Shown: in pieces, positions 1-9,380 of the stretch
How positions within the stretch are numbered: position 1 is the first letter of the stretch
Layout: the number at the start of each line of letters is the position of its first letter
Source of the DNA: Fibrobacterota bacterium
Lineage (GTDB): Bacteria; Fibrobacterota; Chitinivibrionia; Chitinivibrionales; Chitinispirillaceae
Assembly (NCBI GenBank): GCA_023436145.1
Contig: JAEZKP010000073.1
Span: 62,001-126,000 of the forward strand
DNA length: 64,000 nucleotides
Direction: 5' to 3'
Translations under genes and position numbers: made by a program
The notes under the pieces: model-generated
The model's input: only the letters and a program-made list of their open reading frames with translations
What the model was told of the DNA's origin: nothing
The model's database searches: none

Positions 1-1
1 A

Positions 2-3000
2 GAACAGATGAAATTCAAAAATAAAAAGCTAAAGAGTATGGGATCGGCAGTATTCTCAAATAACACGCAAATGGCACATAGGGTTTTCAGAGAATTTAAA
101 AATGCTATTTCCAGTTATCGTGAATCTTTCAAATTGAGTGGATTTCTCCGGAGGAGAGTCTTATATGACACCCCCTGGTTTATAATAGCAGGACTGCCAG
201 GTAGTGGTAAGACTACCATGCTGACATCGTGCAATTCCAGTTTTCCCTTCAGATATCCACAGGATAAAGATGTAGAAACTATTTCTGGAATAAACTGGTT
301 TTTTGGGCGTGAGATTGTCGGGATCGACTTGCCGGGGAAGTTTTTTGGTTCCGAATGCGGTGAATTATTCGAATCATTTTATCGTTGCCAGGCAAAAGTA
401 CGTCCAGGCAGACCAGCTGATGGCATTATTTGTATAATTGATATAGAATCTGTCACCAGTTATTCTGTGGAAAGTGTTAAAAAATCAGCTTCTAATATAA
501 GACGCAAACTCAATGAACTGATTAGATACTGGGGTATTGAACTGCCTGTGTTGTGTGTTTTCAGTAAAATGGATGTAATTCCAGGTTTTACTGAAATTTT
601 TTATGACACTTCTGTGAAATGGTCTGATCAATTGCTTGGAGCATTGTTTTCAAAAGAGCAAAAGAACGATACAACCTGTGAAGTATTTAATAAAGAGTTT
701 GATCTGCTTTGTTCTTCACTAAAAACAACTCTTTACAAACGACTGGCAAAAGAAAACGATAATTCGAATCGTCGGATTATCTGCCGCTTCCTTATTGAAT
801 TTGAGGGTATAAAGGTAAAGACTGGTGAATTTCTTTCAGAATTGTTTAAAAGTATCATCGATGAGGAAAAGCCGGTTTTCAAAGGTTTCTATTTTGCCAG
901 TTGTAAGCCGGTAGATAAGATCGGGCAGGAGAGTTCAAAACTGAAGGTACAATCTTCGGTTATACCCAGGACGGTAATTTATCACCCGTTAAACCCCCAC
1001 CGGAATGAGATAAACAATCAGTTTTCAGAACAAAAGACTGCCGGAAAGATCCGTTCGTTATTCACTCAGAATTTTTTTGATGAAGTTGTTCCCAATGGGA
1101 CACAGATGTTATTAAAAACCAGAAGCACGACTCATAAAGAAGTTTTAAACTACTGGTTGTTGAGCTGGCTTTTTGCACTGTTTTCCATTTTTCTCACAGT
1201 GTACCTTTTTTATTCATTTAAAAATGCATCTGATTTATATGATGTGATCCGGGTGAATGTTTCATATACTCTCCAGAAAGAAGCCGGGCCGATAGAAGCT
1301 TATAGTCAGTTGCAGAATCTCTCAGAGATGGTAGCGAGATTCAGGGAATTCAGTAAAAGAGGTGTACCCTTGTTTTATGGATTGGGATTTGTAAAAACCC
1401 AAAAGATCTATGAGATGCTCAAGAAGATTTATTTTCAGCAGGTCTATCGTCTGATTGCTGTTCCTTTGGCAGAGTATCTTGAGCTGTGTATTAAAAATAT
1501 TTATTCTGAAAAGCATGATCTCACTTTTGATGACCATGCGAAACTGTACCGGCTTCTTAAAACTTACTTATCTATCTCAGAGGCAGTTGCTCTTCACCCT
1601 GAAAGAATTGACACTACGCTAATCCGGAAGACACTTGACCAGGACCTTTACCCATTAATATGTCAAGTTAAAAAAATCAACAGGCTCCCGGCGAATCTGG
1701 AAACTGTTCTGAAAAGAAATATTGATCTATACTTATATTTTCTCAAAACCGGAGAAATGCCACTGATACCGCAAAATCAGTATATCGTAAAACAGACAAG
1801 AGACCGTCTGGGGCACATACCGGATTCGAGGCAGATCTATGAATCTATTGTAAATAGATTACTGACAAGAGTACCATCTCTTACGATAGAAAGCATTACT
1901 GGAGAAAAAAACAAATGTTTGATTTCAAGTAACCGGAAGATAAATATGATTTATACACAGGATGGGTGGGACCAGTATGTAAAAAATGAGATTTTGGTTT
2001 CTATAAAGAATCCTGTTAAAATTGACTGGGTGTCAGGAGGTAACAGTACGGAATCTGTGGTAATAGATGAGGACAAAATGAGATCGGATCTGATCGATAT
2101 GTATGTAGATGATCTCTGCAGAGAATGGTTAATCTTTTTACAATCCATTAATTATGAAAAAACGACGGGTAAAGATCGTACAGCACAGTATTTAGCAATG
2201 CTTTCCGGTGAAAATCGGGGCATCTCTGTGCTGTTGGAAAGCGTATTAAAATCAGCAAAAGTAAAAATATTACCGGAAGAAAATGTCTCCTTAGCTGTCT
2301 TAAAAAATCTGACAGAAAGAAAAATACCTCATGGAAAACAAATCGCATCTGCAACTGAAAACAGAAATGTGAATAATAATTATTCTGAAAGGATAGATCA
2401 ATATTTCGGTCCGCTTACGGACCTTCTGGATTCTCAGGGAAGGTATGGTGGAATACCAGCATATAAGGAAAAGCTAGCTTCTATTTCCGATGCACTGGTA
2501 AGTTGTGCAAGAGGGAATGATTTTTCCACAGTATTTAACGGAACAGATAAAGATCCGATGTTTAATGCCTGGAAAACAGCAGAAAAACTGATATTATCGT
2601 TACCAGAATATTTACAGTTACCTATGAGTTATGTATTAATGAAGCCTTTGGAAAAGTCGGCAGAGACTGTTATGAAATTGATTTCAGATGAGATTGATGA
2701 GCTTTGGAAAAGGACTGTGTTAAAAATTTACAATGAACAGATATACGGAAAGTACCCCTTTTACAAATCAAGATCAGATGCTTCATTAGATGCGGCATTG
2801 GAGTTTTTACGGCCTGTCACAGGGAACCTTTATGGATTTATCTCCAATTATCTCTCTTCGTACCTGGTTAAAGATGATAACCGGTGGAGATCTGCTGCAG
2901 TTGGATGCATAAAAATGTCCTTTAATAAAGATTTTTTTGAATTGCTGGACAAAGCAGATGAATTAAGCAGCATTTTATTTAACCATGATGGTTCCCTGAG

Positions 3001-3397
3001 AGCTCAGACTGTGCACTTCATGCCACTACCGGGAAATAAGGTTACCGGATCTTTGCTAATAGATAAACAGGAGTATAAAATTATTGCAGATTATTTTCAC
3101 ACATGGCTGAAATGGCCAGATCCTGGACGTGGGCACGAAGTTACCCTGAAAATATTCATTAATCAGAATTTTACTGATGAATTATCATTTTATGGGGAAT
3201 GGGCCTTGTTAAGGCTGTTAGGGGCTGCAAATATCAATGTTCAGAACAATACCACTCTGATAGCCAGGTGGGAAAGGAATATTCAAAACATGGTAATGCT
3301 GCCTTATGGCATAAAAGTTCAGTCTTCCGGATCTGTACAGCCATTTGCAGAAAGTGTTTTTTCCGGACTGGAGTGTCCGGAAAAAATTATGGAATGA
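2..3397 (+). CDS. tssM: Type VI secretion membrane protein TssM (IcmF), probably 5'-truncated by window edge
   Basis: TssM/IcmF is the inner-membrane NTPase-like protein that forms the T6SS trans-envelope complex with TssL and TssJ. Counting from the first Met codon (position 8), a Walker A (GLPGSGKT) lies at residues 62-69, preceded by the family-typical LYDTPWFII. A G4-like FSKMD lies near residue 188 and a single membrane helix at about 381-402. The C-terminus has WPDPGRG and GEWALLRLL, typical of the TssM C-terminal domain. Normal TssM proteins begin with two membrane helices. These are missing here and the frame is open to the first base of the window, so the true start probably lies upstream. 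No other T6SS gene is visible, so partners must lie to the left. Family assignment is firm and the start is not. Confidence 0.88.
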   Translation, partial: EQMKFKNKKLKSMGSAVFSNNTQMAHRVFREFKNAISSYRESFKLSGFLRRRVLYDTPWFIIAGLPGSGKTTMLTSCNSSFPFRYPQDKDVETISGINWFFGREIVGIDLPGKFFGSECGELFESFYRCQAKVRPGRPADGIICIIDIESVTSYSVESVKKSASNIRRKLNELIRYWGIELPVLCVFSKMDVIPGFTEIFYDTSVKWSDQLLGALFSKEQKNDTTCEVFNKEFDLLCSSLKTTLYKRLAKENDNSNRRIICRFLIEFEGIKVKTGEFLSELFKSIIDEEKPVFKGFYFASCKPVDKIGQESSKLKVQSSVIPRTVIYHPLNPHRNEINNQFSEQKTAGKIRSLFTQNFFDEVVPNGTQMLLKTRSTTHKEVLNYWLLSWLFALFSIFLTVYLFYSFKNASDLYDVIRVNVSYTLQKEAGPIEAYSQLQNLSEMVARFREFSKRGVPLFYGLGFVKTQKIYEMLKKIYFQQVYRLIAVPLAEYLELCIKNIYSEKHDLTFDDHAKLYRLLKTYLSISEAVALHPERIDTTLIRKTLDQDLYPLICQVKKINRLPANLETVLKRNIDLYLYFLKTGEMPLIPQNQYIVKQTRDRLGHIPDSRQIYESIVNRLLTRVPSLTIESITGEKNKCLISSNRKINMIYTQDGWDQYVKNEILVSIKNPVKIDWVSGGNSTESVVIDEDKMRSDLIDMYVDDLCREWLIFLQSINYEKTTGKDRTAQYLAMLSGENRGISVLLESVLKSAKVKILPEENVSLAVLKNLTERKIPHGKQIASATENRNVNNNYSERIDQYFGPLTDLLDSQGRYGGIPAYKEKLASISDALVSCARGNDFSTVFNGTDKDPMFNAWKTAEKLILSLPEYLQLPMSYVLMKPLEKSAETVMKLISDEIDELWKRTVLKIYNEQIYGKYPFYKSRSDASLDAALEFLRPVTGNLYGFISNYLSSYLVKDDNRWRSAAVGCIKMSFNKDFFELLDKADELSSILFNHDGSLRAQTVHFMPLPGNKVTGSLLIDKQEYKIIADYFHTWLKWPDPGRGHEVTLKIFINQNFTDELSFYGEWALLRLLGAANINVQNNTTLIARWERNIQNMVMLPYGIKVQSSGSVQPFAESVFSGLECPEKIME

Positions 3398-3431
3398 GAA
3401 CCTGCATGAGCAAAATGGTCGCTATTTATTA

Positions 3432-4397
3432 TCAGTGGATTCTTTTATCAAGACCCAGGGATTTTATCAGCGTATCATCCTTGTCAACACCTGCTCCGGG
3501 AGTGGTAAGATACCCGCCTGATACATAGCCATTGGCACCCGCAAAAAAGAGAAGTGCCTGAAGTGGCCCCAAATGAAGTTCACGTCCTCCACAGATCTTT
3601 ATGGTTCGCCTGGGCATGCTAAGACGGAAAAGTGAAACCACTTTGAGGAAATCAAGTGGTGAGTCATCCGGTGCACTGAGACGTGTTCCTGGAATGGCAT
3701 TTAGAAAATTCAACGGTACTGTATCTACATCGATTTCCCTGATTTGCATGCAGAACTCTTTTCTCTCTTTCCAACCCTCACCCAGACCCAGTATCCCGCC
3801 GCAGCAGACATGTAAACCAACCTTTTTGGCTCTCCTGACCGTTTCCACTCTCTCATCCCAACTGTGGGTGGTTACGATTCTGGGGAAAAAGGATTTACTG
3901 GTTTCGATGTTGTGATTATAGCATACCACTCCGGCATCTTTAAGCATCTGGAGCTCATTTTCATCGAGAATACCCAGAGATGCATGTTTTTCACCTGGGC
4001 ACTCTTTGAGTGTTGCGCAAATTTTGCGGATTTCATCTGTGGAAAGTCTACGCCCACTGGAGACTACGCAGAATGGAAGATGGTTTTCGAAGGCTTTGTG
4101 TGCCTGAATTTTAATTTCTTCGGCTGTGGCCAGTTCGCGAACCTGAACAGAGGAGTTATTGTGTGCTGATTGTGAGCAGAATGCACAATCTTCACTGCAA
4201 TTACCTGATTTAATATTCATCAATGAGCAAGGGTCAACCGAGTTATCAAAGAAGTTTCGCCTTACCTGGTCTGCACAGGCAAACAGCACTGAGAGCTCAT
4301 GCTGCGGCCAGGAAATAATCATATCCATATCTGCTTCATCAATTTTATCATTTATAGACTTCTCATAGAGCATCTGAGCCTTGTTAAACAGTGACAT
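3432..4397 (-). CDS. bioB: Biotin synthase BioB
   Basis: Radical SAM enzyme that inserts sulfur into dethiobiotin, the last step of biotin synthesis. With the start at 4397 the protein has 321 residues, the usual length. The cluster-binding CxxxCxxC is at C67, C71 and C74 (NCSEDCAFCSQS). The glycine-rich GGILGLGEGW and the late NFLNAIPGT segment are also typical. The start was chosen because an AAAGGA ribosome site lies just upstream and the protein then begins like other BioB (MSLFNKAQ). An earlier ATG at 4430 would add 11 residues inside the upstream gene. It is the last gene of the bio operon and overlaps the upstream esterase gene by 14 nt. I saw no clear terminator between it and tssM. 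Confidence 0.96.
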   Translation of the reverse strand: MSLFNKAQMLYEKSINDKIDEADMDMIISWPQHELSVLFACADQVRRNFFDNSVDPCSLMNIKSGNCSEDCAFCSQSAHNNSSVQVRELATAEEIKIQAHKAFENHLPFCVVSSGRRLSTDEIRKICATLKECPGEKHASLGILDENELQMLKDAGVVCYNHNIETSKSFFPRIVTTHSWDERVETVRRAKKVGLHVCCGGILGLGEGWKERKEFCMQIREIDVDTVPLNFLNAIPGTRLSAPDDSPLDFLKVVSLFRLSMPRRTIKICGGRELHLGPLQALLFFAGANGYVSGGYLTTPGAGVDKDDTLIKSLGLDKRIH

Positions 4398-5100
4398 CTG
4401 AATTGTTCCTTTCGGGAAAGATACTGGCAATTATATTCTCGATTTTACAGGATTTTTCGGTAAAAAAAACATGAGATCCATCAGACTGAATCCATTTACC
4501 TCCAATCTTCTGGCATAAATATTTCCCGGCTGCTGCCGGAATTATTCTATCCTCGCTTCCGTGAAGACAGTACACTGGAAAGGATGGTAGCGGTAGAGTT
4601 AACATCGGGATCAGGTTAACCTGTTCCAGGAATTGAAGGCCGCAAACCAGTTCCTCATCGGAGTAACGGTTGTAATCAATAGTTAAATCAGTAAATCCAC
4701 ACTGGCTGTAAAACTGCTGTAACACCTGGATTTTGTTCTCTTTTATGGATTTGATCATGTTCTTTACGATCAGTGGTGGTGTTGCATAACGGAAATTATC
4801 TCTACGACAGAAAGAGGGAGTGGATGACAACAGAATTAATTTTGAACAGTTAATTAGCGATGCAATAGCAGCTGCGGCTATTGCTCCTGTTGACCATCCG
4901 GCAAGAGTTATCCTTTGTGATTCATTCAGAGAAAGCAGATTCTTCAACTTGGCCTGCCAGTCAGAAATGAGCCGGCCATCACTTATCAAGAAAGGCATTA
5001 ACCGGTTTATATCAACGTAGGTAGCCTTCTTGCCGAAAACCGGTTCAAGTACTGAAGCGTCAACTGCCCATCCACCAATAACCAATAGTGTATTTTTCAT
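4384..5100 (-). CDS. BioH-like pimeloyl-ACP methyl ester esterase (alpha/beta hydrolase)
   Basis: A 238-residue alpha/beta hydrolase inside the biotin operon. The likely role, inferred from position and fold, is to cleave the methyl ester of pimeloyl-ACP made by the BioC route, so that BioF can use it. Visible motifs are an N-terminal GGWAVD oxyanion-type loop, the nucleophile elbow GWSTGA, an acid in HGSEDR and a catalytic His in DGSHVF, in the order of a Ser-Asp-His triad. BioH of enterics has the similar GWSLGG. Its ATG overlaps the bioF stop codon (ATGA), so translation is probably coupled. It could equally belong to another of the several non-homologous or divergent BioC-partner esterases (BioG, BioJ, BioK, BioV types), so no symbol is given. 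Confidence 0.8.
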   Translation of the reverse strand: MKNTLLVIGGWAVDASVLEPVFGKKATYVDINRLMPFLISDGRLISDWQAKLKNLLSLNESQRITLAGWSTGAIAAAAIASLINCSKLILLSSTPSFCRRDNFRYATPPLIVKNMIKSIKENKIQVLQQFYSQCGFTDLTIDYNRYSDEELVCGLQFLEQVNLIPMLTLPLPSFPVYCLHGSEDRIIPAAAGKYLCQKIGGKWIQSDGSHVFFTEKSCKIENIIASIFPERNNSDVTV

Positions 5101-6239
5101 ATTCCGGATTTCCAGTTTTTAATCTGCTCAAGAATATAATGCTGTTGATCGGTGGTCAGACCAAGAAAAATAGAAAATCTCAGACGTGCAGTTCCATTGG
5201 GAACCGTAGGTGGGCGGATTGCAGGTGCAATAATCCCCTTAGTTCTAAGAAAGGTGCTGAGATTCAGTGCATTTTCCTCGTTATCCATCAGACAGGGGAC
5301 AATCTGTGTTGTGGAATTCAGGGTGGAAAAACCAAGTTCGTGCAATCCATCTCTGAATAAACCGGCTGTGGAAAGAAGTTGCTTTCCTAAAGATGGATTG
5401 GCCCGGATAAAGCGAATTGCTGAAATATTGTGAGCCAAAACCGGCTGGGGCAGGGCTGTCGAGTAGATAAAACTTCTGCAGAAGTTAACAAAGAAATCTC
5501 TGAATTCAGATGAGACTGCGCAGTAACCACCCATGCCGGCTATTGATTTACTCAGAGTCCCCATTCTGATATCAATTGATTCATGAACTCCATCTTCTTC
5601 TGAGAGTCCACTGGCATTGTTTCCGAATATACCGCTGGCGTGAGCCTCATCTACCATGGTGAGGCAGTCATACTTTGCAGCCAGGCTGCAGATATCAGCC
5701 AGCGGTGCCCGGTCTCCATCCATACTGAACACTGTATCTGTAACAATAAGTTTCTCTCTGGAACAGGAAGACTTAAGACGGGTTTCCAGGTCTTTCATAT
5801 CATTATGGCGATAGCGGTTCAGTTTGGCACCAGAAAGAGATATCCCATCGTAAATTGATGCATGGTTGAGCCGGTCACAGAACACTTCGGTATCTCTGGT
5901 GCAAAGTGCCTGCAGAATTCCCACATTGGCTGCATACCCCGAGTTAAAAAGCAGGGCACATGAGGTCTGCTTCCATTCTGCTATTTCATTTTCCAGAACT
6001 GAGAAATGTGGTGATTTCTCACTGACCAGTCGTGAGGCAAGATTTCCATGGAATTGCTCCATGGTCAATGCTTTAGCGTTTTCCAATACAGTTGCATTGC
6101 AATGGAGTGACAGATAGCTGTTAGTGGACAGATCGATAACTTGGTCAGCAGTAAACTGCGGTATCGAGCGGAATTGCATTGATGCTTTCCGTTTTTCGAT
6201 TGCTTTGTAAATTCTATCGTAAATTGGAGAGTTCACCAT
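5097..6239 (-). CDS. bioF: 8-amino-7-oxononanoate synthase BioF
   Basis: PLP-dependent alpha-oxoamine synthase that condenses pimeloyl-ACP (or -CoA) with alanine to give 8-amino-7-oxononanoate (KAPA). The 380-residue length is normal. The PLP lysine is K231 in GTLSKSIAG. The cofactor aspartate motif DEAHASG is at 197-203, and LNHASIYDG and FNSGYAANVG are classic family segments. The start at 6239 lies inside the 3' end of bioA (26-nt overlap). The stop overlaps the start of the bioH-like gene. Confidence 0.95.
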   Translation of the reverse strand: MVNSPIYDRIYKAIEKRKASMQFRSIPQFTADQVIDLSTNSYLSLHCNATVLENAKALTMEQFHGNLASRLVSEKSPHFSVLENEIAEWKQTSCALLFNSGYAANVGILQALCTRDTEVFCDRLNHASIYDGISLSGAKLNRYRHNDMKDLETRLKSSCSREKLIVTDTVFSMDGDRAPLADICSLAAKYDCLTMVDEAHASGIFGNNASGLSEEDGVHESIDIRMGTLSKSIAGMGGYCAVSSEFRDFFVNFCRSFIYSTALPQPVLAHNISAIRFIRANPSLGKQLLSTAGLFRDGLHELGFSTLNSTTQIVPCLMDNEENALNLSTFLRTKGIIAPAIRPPTVPNGTARLRFSIFLGLTTDQQHYILEQIKNWKSGI

Positions 6240-7605
6240 GAATCACTTCTTTGAAAACGCAGTGAGTAAGAAACAACATATTCTGCATCTGTTCCTCAGT
6301 AATTATATATGGGGGCATAAAGTAGATTATGTTGCCCAGAGGACGGATCAAAAGGCCGAAATCGAGTGCTTTTTGAGCAATTTTAAATGGTATTCGCAGT
6401 TCAGCAGGAAGTTTTTCCTTTGTTTTAACGTCCTTTACCAGTTCAATGGCTGCGACCATGCCTAATGAACGGACATCTCCCACAATTTCAAATTCTTTGA
6501 ATTTTTCCAGCCCTTGTTTCATTATATTGCTGATTTTCTGCAGAGATGAAGGAATCTCATACTGTTTGAGTAAAGTCAGTGTAGCACAGGCTGCGCTGGA
6601 GGCAAGCGGATTTCCAGTAAAGGTATGTCCATGATTCAGTATTCTATCGGATGTATAATCGCCGCAGAATTCATTAAAAATATTTTCTTTGACAACCGTT
6701 GCAGCCATTGGCAGAAAACCACCGGTCAGTCCTTTTGACAGGCACATGATATCGGGAACTTCAGCAGCATGATCGCAGGCAAACATGTTTCCTGTCCTTC
6801 CAAACCCCATGGCCACCTCATCAGCAATCGTTAAGATGCCATACTTCTTACAAATAGAAAAAATTCTGGAGAGCACTTTAGCCGGATAGATTCGCATACC
6901 TGCTGCACCCTGGACCATTGGTTCAAAAATGCATGCGGCAATGTGTTCATGACGGATTTCCAGGATTTTTTCCAGTGAATCCATGCAATCAGCATTACAG
7001 GTTGAGGGGGTCTGGCAAGCAGGGCAACGATAGCAGTAAGGTGAGTGCGCGAAGTGATGTTTCTTGAAACGGTCATGGAAAAGGGCATGGTATTGGGGAA
7101 TCATTCCTACTGACATGGCTCCCAGTGTATCTCCATGATATCCACCTTCAAAGGAAACAAATTCAGTACGGTTATTTCCACGAAGAGCATGGTATTGAAG
7201 GGCAATTTTGAGAGCGATTTCCACAGCTGTTGAACCGTTGTCAGAATAGAAAATCCTGCTTAATTGTGCAGGCAGTATCCCGGCCAGCAGATGAGAAAGT
7301 TTTAAAGCTGGTTCAGAAACCACCCCTGCCATCATTACATGCTCGAGTTTGTCTAATTGACAGCGTAATGCTCCGGTTATCTGCGGATGGTTATGTCCGA
7401 AGATGCTTACCCACCAGGAGCCGATGCAATCTATGTATGATCTGCCGTTTTTGTCATAAATATAGATACCAGAACCACGTTCAATGATAAGTGGCGGGTA
7501 GTCAAGAGTATCCCGGTAATAGGTGAAGGGCATCCAGAGTCGGTCAAATGTATTTGTTGAGTTCTCTGCAAAAGATGCTGATTCGTTCTTGGCACGGGTT
7601 ACCAT
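6214..7605 (-). CDS. bioA: Adenosylmethionine-8-amino-7-oxononanoate aminotransferase BioA
   Basis: Class III PLP aminotransferase that converts KAPA to 7,8-diaminopelargonic acid, normally with S-adenosylmethionine as amino donor. The chosen ATG at 7605 has a strong GGAGGT ribosome site 6 nt upstream and gives 463 residues. The upstream ATG at 7689 would add 28 residues lying entirely inside bioD. Motifs: WMPFTYY near the N-terminus (the BioA W-x-P-[FY] signature), IGSWWVSIFGHNHP, DNGSTAVEIALK, the cofactor Asp at about 262 (TIADEVAMGFGRTG) and the PLP Lys at about 291 (LSKGLTGG). A five-Cys insertion (CYRCPAC...CNADC) occurs as in many non-enteric BioA. The gene overlaps the end of bioD by 62 nt, which is long but supported by the ribosome site. 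Confidence 0.95.
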   Translation of the reverse strand: MVTRAKNESASFAENSTNTFDRLWMPFTYYRDTLDYPPLIIERGSGIYIYDKNGRSYIDCIGSWWVSIFGHNHPQITGALRCQLDKLEHVMMAGVVSEPALKLSHLLAGILPAQLSRIFYSDNGSTAVEIALKIALQYHALRGNNRTEFVSFEGGYHGDTLGAMSVGMIPQYHALFHDRFKKHHFAHSPYCYRCPACQTPSTCNADCMDSLEKILEIRHEHIAACIFEPMVQGAAGMRIYPAKVLSRIFSICKKYGILTIADEVAMGFGRTGNMFACDHAAEVPDIMCLSKGLTGGFLPMAATVVKENIFNEFCGDYTSDRILNHGHTFTGNPLASSAACATLTLLKQYEIPSSLQKISNIMKQGLEKFKEFEIVGDVRSLGMVAAIELVKDVKTKEKLPAELRIPFKIAQKALDFGLLIRPLGNIIYFMPPYIITEEQMQNMLFLTHCVFKEVIHGELSNLR

Positions 7606-8242
7606 GTAGTACCTCCAGAAATGGGACAGGCCGGGTATGCTCCTGAATAATGCGGATATTTTCAAAATATATGAAATCTTGAGGAACATTACGGCAGTTA
7701 TTGAAAACTATTCCGGCAAGCGTCGCACCGGCATGATGAAGTTCTTTTATGGAAAGAAAAGTATGATTCAAAGTACCCAGATGGGGTGAAGTGACCAGGA
7801 TGACAGGAATCTGCAAATGTAAAATCAGATCGATCATAAAGGAGGTTTCACTCAGGGGGGCGAGTACCCCTCCGGCACCTTCGATGACCACTATTGTATC
7901 ATCTGTTGAAATCTGCAACAGGCATTCTGAAACATGATTAAAGCTGATTGGCCGTTTTTCCAATTGGGCTGCCAGATGAGGTGAACAGGCAGGCTGAAAC
8001 CGGTAAGGAACATGCTGATTTATTTCACCGGTCATAACGGCTTTGCCTTCCATAACATACTGAAAGTCAGGAGCTGTCAGCAATCCGTTATCATCCATAA
8101 AGCAACCAGTCTGCACCGGTTTCATATAGGTGACTTTATGGTTGCTGGCAAGGCTATCCACCAGTTTCCTTGCTATATAGGTTTTTCCAATATCAGTATC
8201 GGTACCTGTGATGAAAAAGCCTCTGATTTTTTGTTGGTCCAT
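7544..8242 (-). CDS. bioD: Dethiobiotin synthetase BioD
   Basis: ATP-dependent carboxylase that closes the ureido ring of dethiobiotin. The protein has 232 residues with the modified P-loop GTDTDIGKT close to the N-terminus, the substrate-lysine segment YMKPVQTG, and VVIEGAGGVLAPL, all diagnostic of BioD. It starts 5 nt after the bioC stop and its 3' end holds the ribosome site and first codons of bioA. In the operon order it precedes bioA although it acts after it. Confidence 0.96.
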   Translation of the reverse strand: MDQQKIRGFFITGTDTDIGKTYIARKLVDSLASNHKVTYMKPVQTGCFMDDNGLLTAPDFQYVMEGKAVMTGEINQHVPYRFQPACSPHLAAQLEKRPISFNHVSECLLQISTDDTIVVIEGAGGVLAPLSETSFMIDLILHLQIPVILVTSPHLGTLNHTFLSIKELHHAGATLAGIVFNNCRNVPQDFIYFENIRIIQEHTRPVPFLEVLHGNPCQERISIFCRELNKYI

Positions 8243-8247
8243 ACAGA

Positions 8248-9039
8248 TTATCCTTTTCTGGCGCTTCCAATTAAGGCTTTGTAAGTCAGGGGAACGCCAT
8301 TGTCAGATCGGAAATTCAGTTCGAATTTTTCACAGAGATTAAAAAGGGCATTTCGTGATAATCGATCTCCGGTAACCGCGGTACCGCCTATTGCACTGAG
8401 ACTTTTCAGAAGTTTAAATGCGGTAGGGAAATAAATTGTGCTAGTAAAGGTATTAGTCTTCAGAATAGAAAAACCGGCCTTTTCCAGCGAACTACAAAGC
8501 TGTTTTTCATCAGGTAGTAGAACCGGAACTTTAAGGTTCAACTCTTTTTTAATGGTGTTAAGTTCCCTGAAAGAACCTTTTATGAAGGTGGTAAAGAGCA
8601 GTATTCCGTTGTTTTTAAGAACATGTGCAATGCTGTTTAAAACAGAATAAGGATCATTGAACCACTGAAGCACCGAAGCTATTATGGCTCCATCAAGAAT
8701 GTTGTGTTTAAACGGAGGATTTTCTATATCAGCTAGTAAGGAGAAGGTATTTTGCAGTTTTCTGGATTTAAGTACTCGAAGAGATTCGAATGCGATATCT
8801 ATTCCCAGAAGGCGGGTGTGAAATCCTTTCGTTCTGAGGATCTGCTCCAGTATACCTGTACCACTACCCAGATCTGCCCAGATTTGTTCGGATGAATTAT
8901 TAATAAGTTCAAAATCAAGTCTGGATATTAACTCTTTTTGAATAACAGCATTTGCATCATAGCTGTGTGCTTTTAACCCAAATGCTTTTGCAATCTGCGT
9001 TTTGGGAGGAGTCGAAACTTTGAATTGGGGTTCGCTCAC
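8248..9039 (-). CDS. bioC: Malonyl-ACP O-methyltransferase BioC
   Basis: SAM-dependent methyltransferase that methylates malonyl-ACP so that fatty acid synthase can extend it to pimeloyl-ACP methyl ester. The protein is 263 residues. The N-terminus (IAKAFGLKAHSYDANAVIQ) matches the BioC family opening FxxAAxxYDxxAxxQ, and the SAM motif I is WADLGSGTGIL. GAIIASVLQWFNDP is the usual BioC post-I segment. The start is GTG at 9037-9039 with AGGA just upstream. It is the first gene of the operon. Its presence together with a BioH-like esterase indicates the BioC-BioH route to pimelate rather than BioI or BioW. Confidence 0.9.
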   Translation of the reverse strand: MSEPQFKVSTPPKTQIAKAFGLKAHSYDANAVIQKELISRLDFELINNSSEQIWADLGSGTGILEQILRTKGFHTRLLGIDIAFESLRVLKSRKLQNTFSLLADIENPPFKHNILDGAIIASVLQWFNDPYSVLNSIAHVLKNNGILLFTTFIKGSFRELNTIKKELNLKVPVLLPDEKQLCSSLEKAGFSILKTNTFTSTIYFPTAFKLLKSLSAIGGTAVTGDRLSRNALFNLCEKFELNFRSDNGVPLTYKALIGSARKG

Positions 9040-9380
9040 GTCCTGATCTCTCCATATTACTACAAAACCTTATAAAATACTTCCTTCAAGTTCGAATAAC
9101 CACCATTATTATTAGGTGTACCCAAGATATTGTTTAAAAAGTGGGGTGTCGGGTATTGAGAAAGTTTGAAAGAATAGCCAGATAATTTTTATTTGCATTT
9201 TTTGAGTGGGTGCTAATATTTTGAATGAACTCAGTTTTCTGAACCGGAAAAGCGTAAGGGTGGGTATCTGATCCTATTATGAAATACAGGCAGTTAAAAA
9301 GAGAGTCTTATCATAGGAATTAAATATTTAAACGCCTGAGTGCTCGCCTGTCACAAATTTGGGATAATTAAGGGTGGTTG
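9040..9380. other. Intergenic region between divergent bioC and the exported TPR gene
   Basis: This 341-nt AT-rich gap must contain the biotin operon promoter (leftward) and probably one for the rightward envelope genes. I see no confident -35/-10 pair and no BirA-type operator palindrome. A weak TATAAG (minus strand, near 9070) could be a -10. No ORF, RNA gene or repeat of note was seen. Confidence 0.5.
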
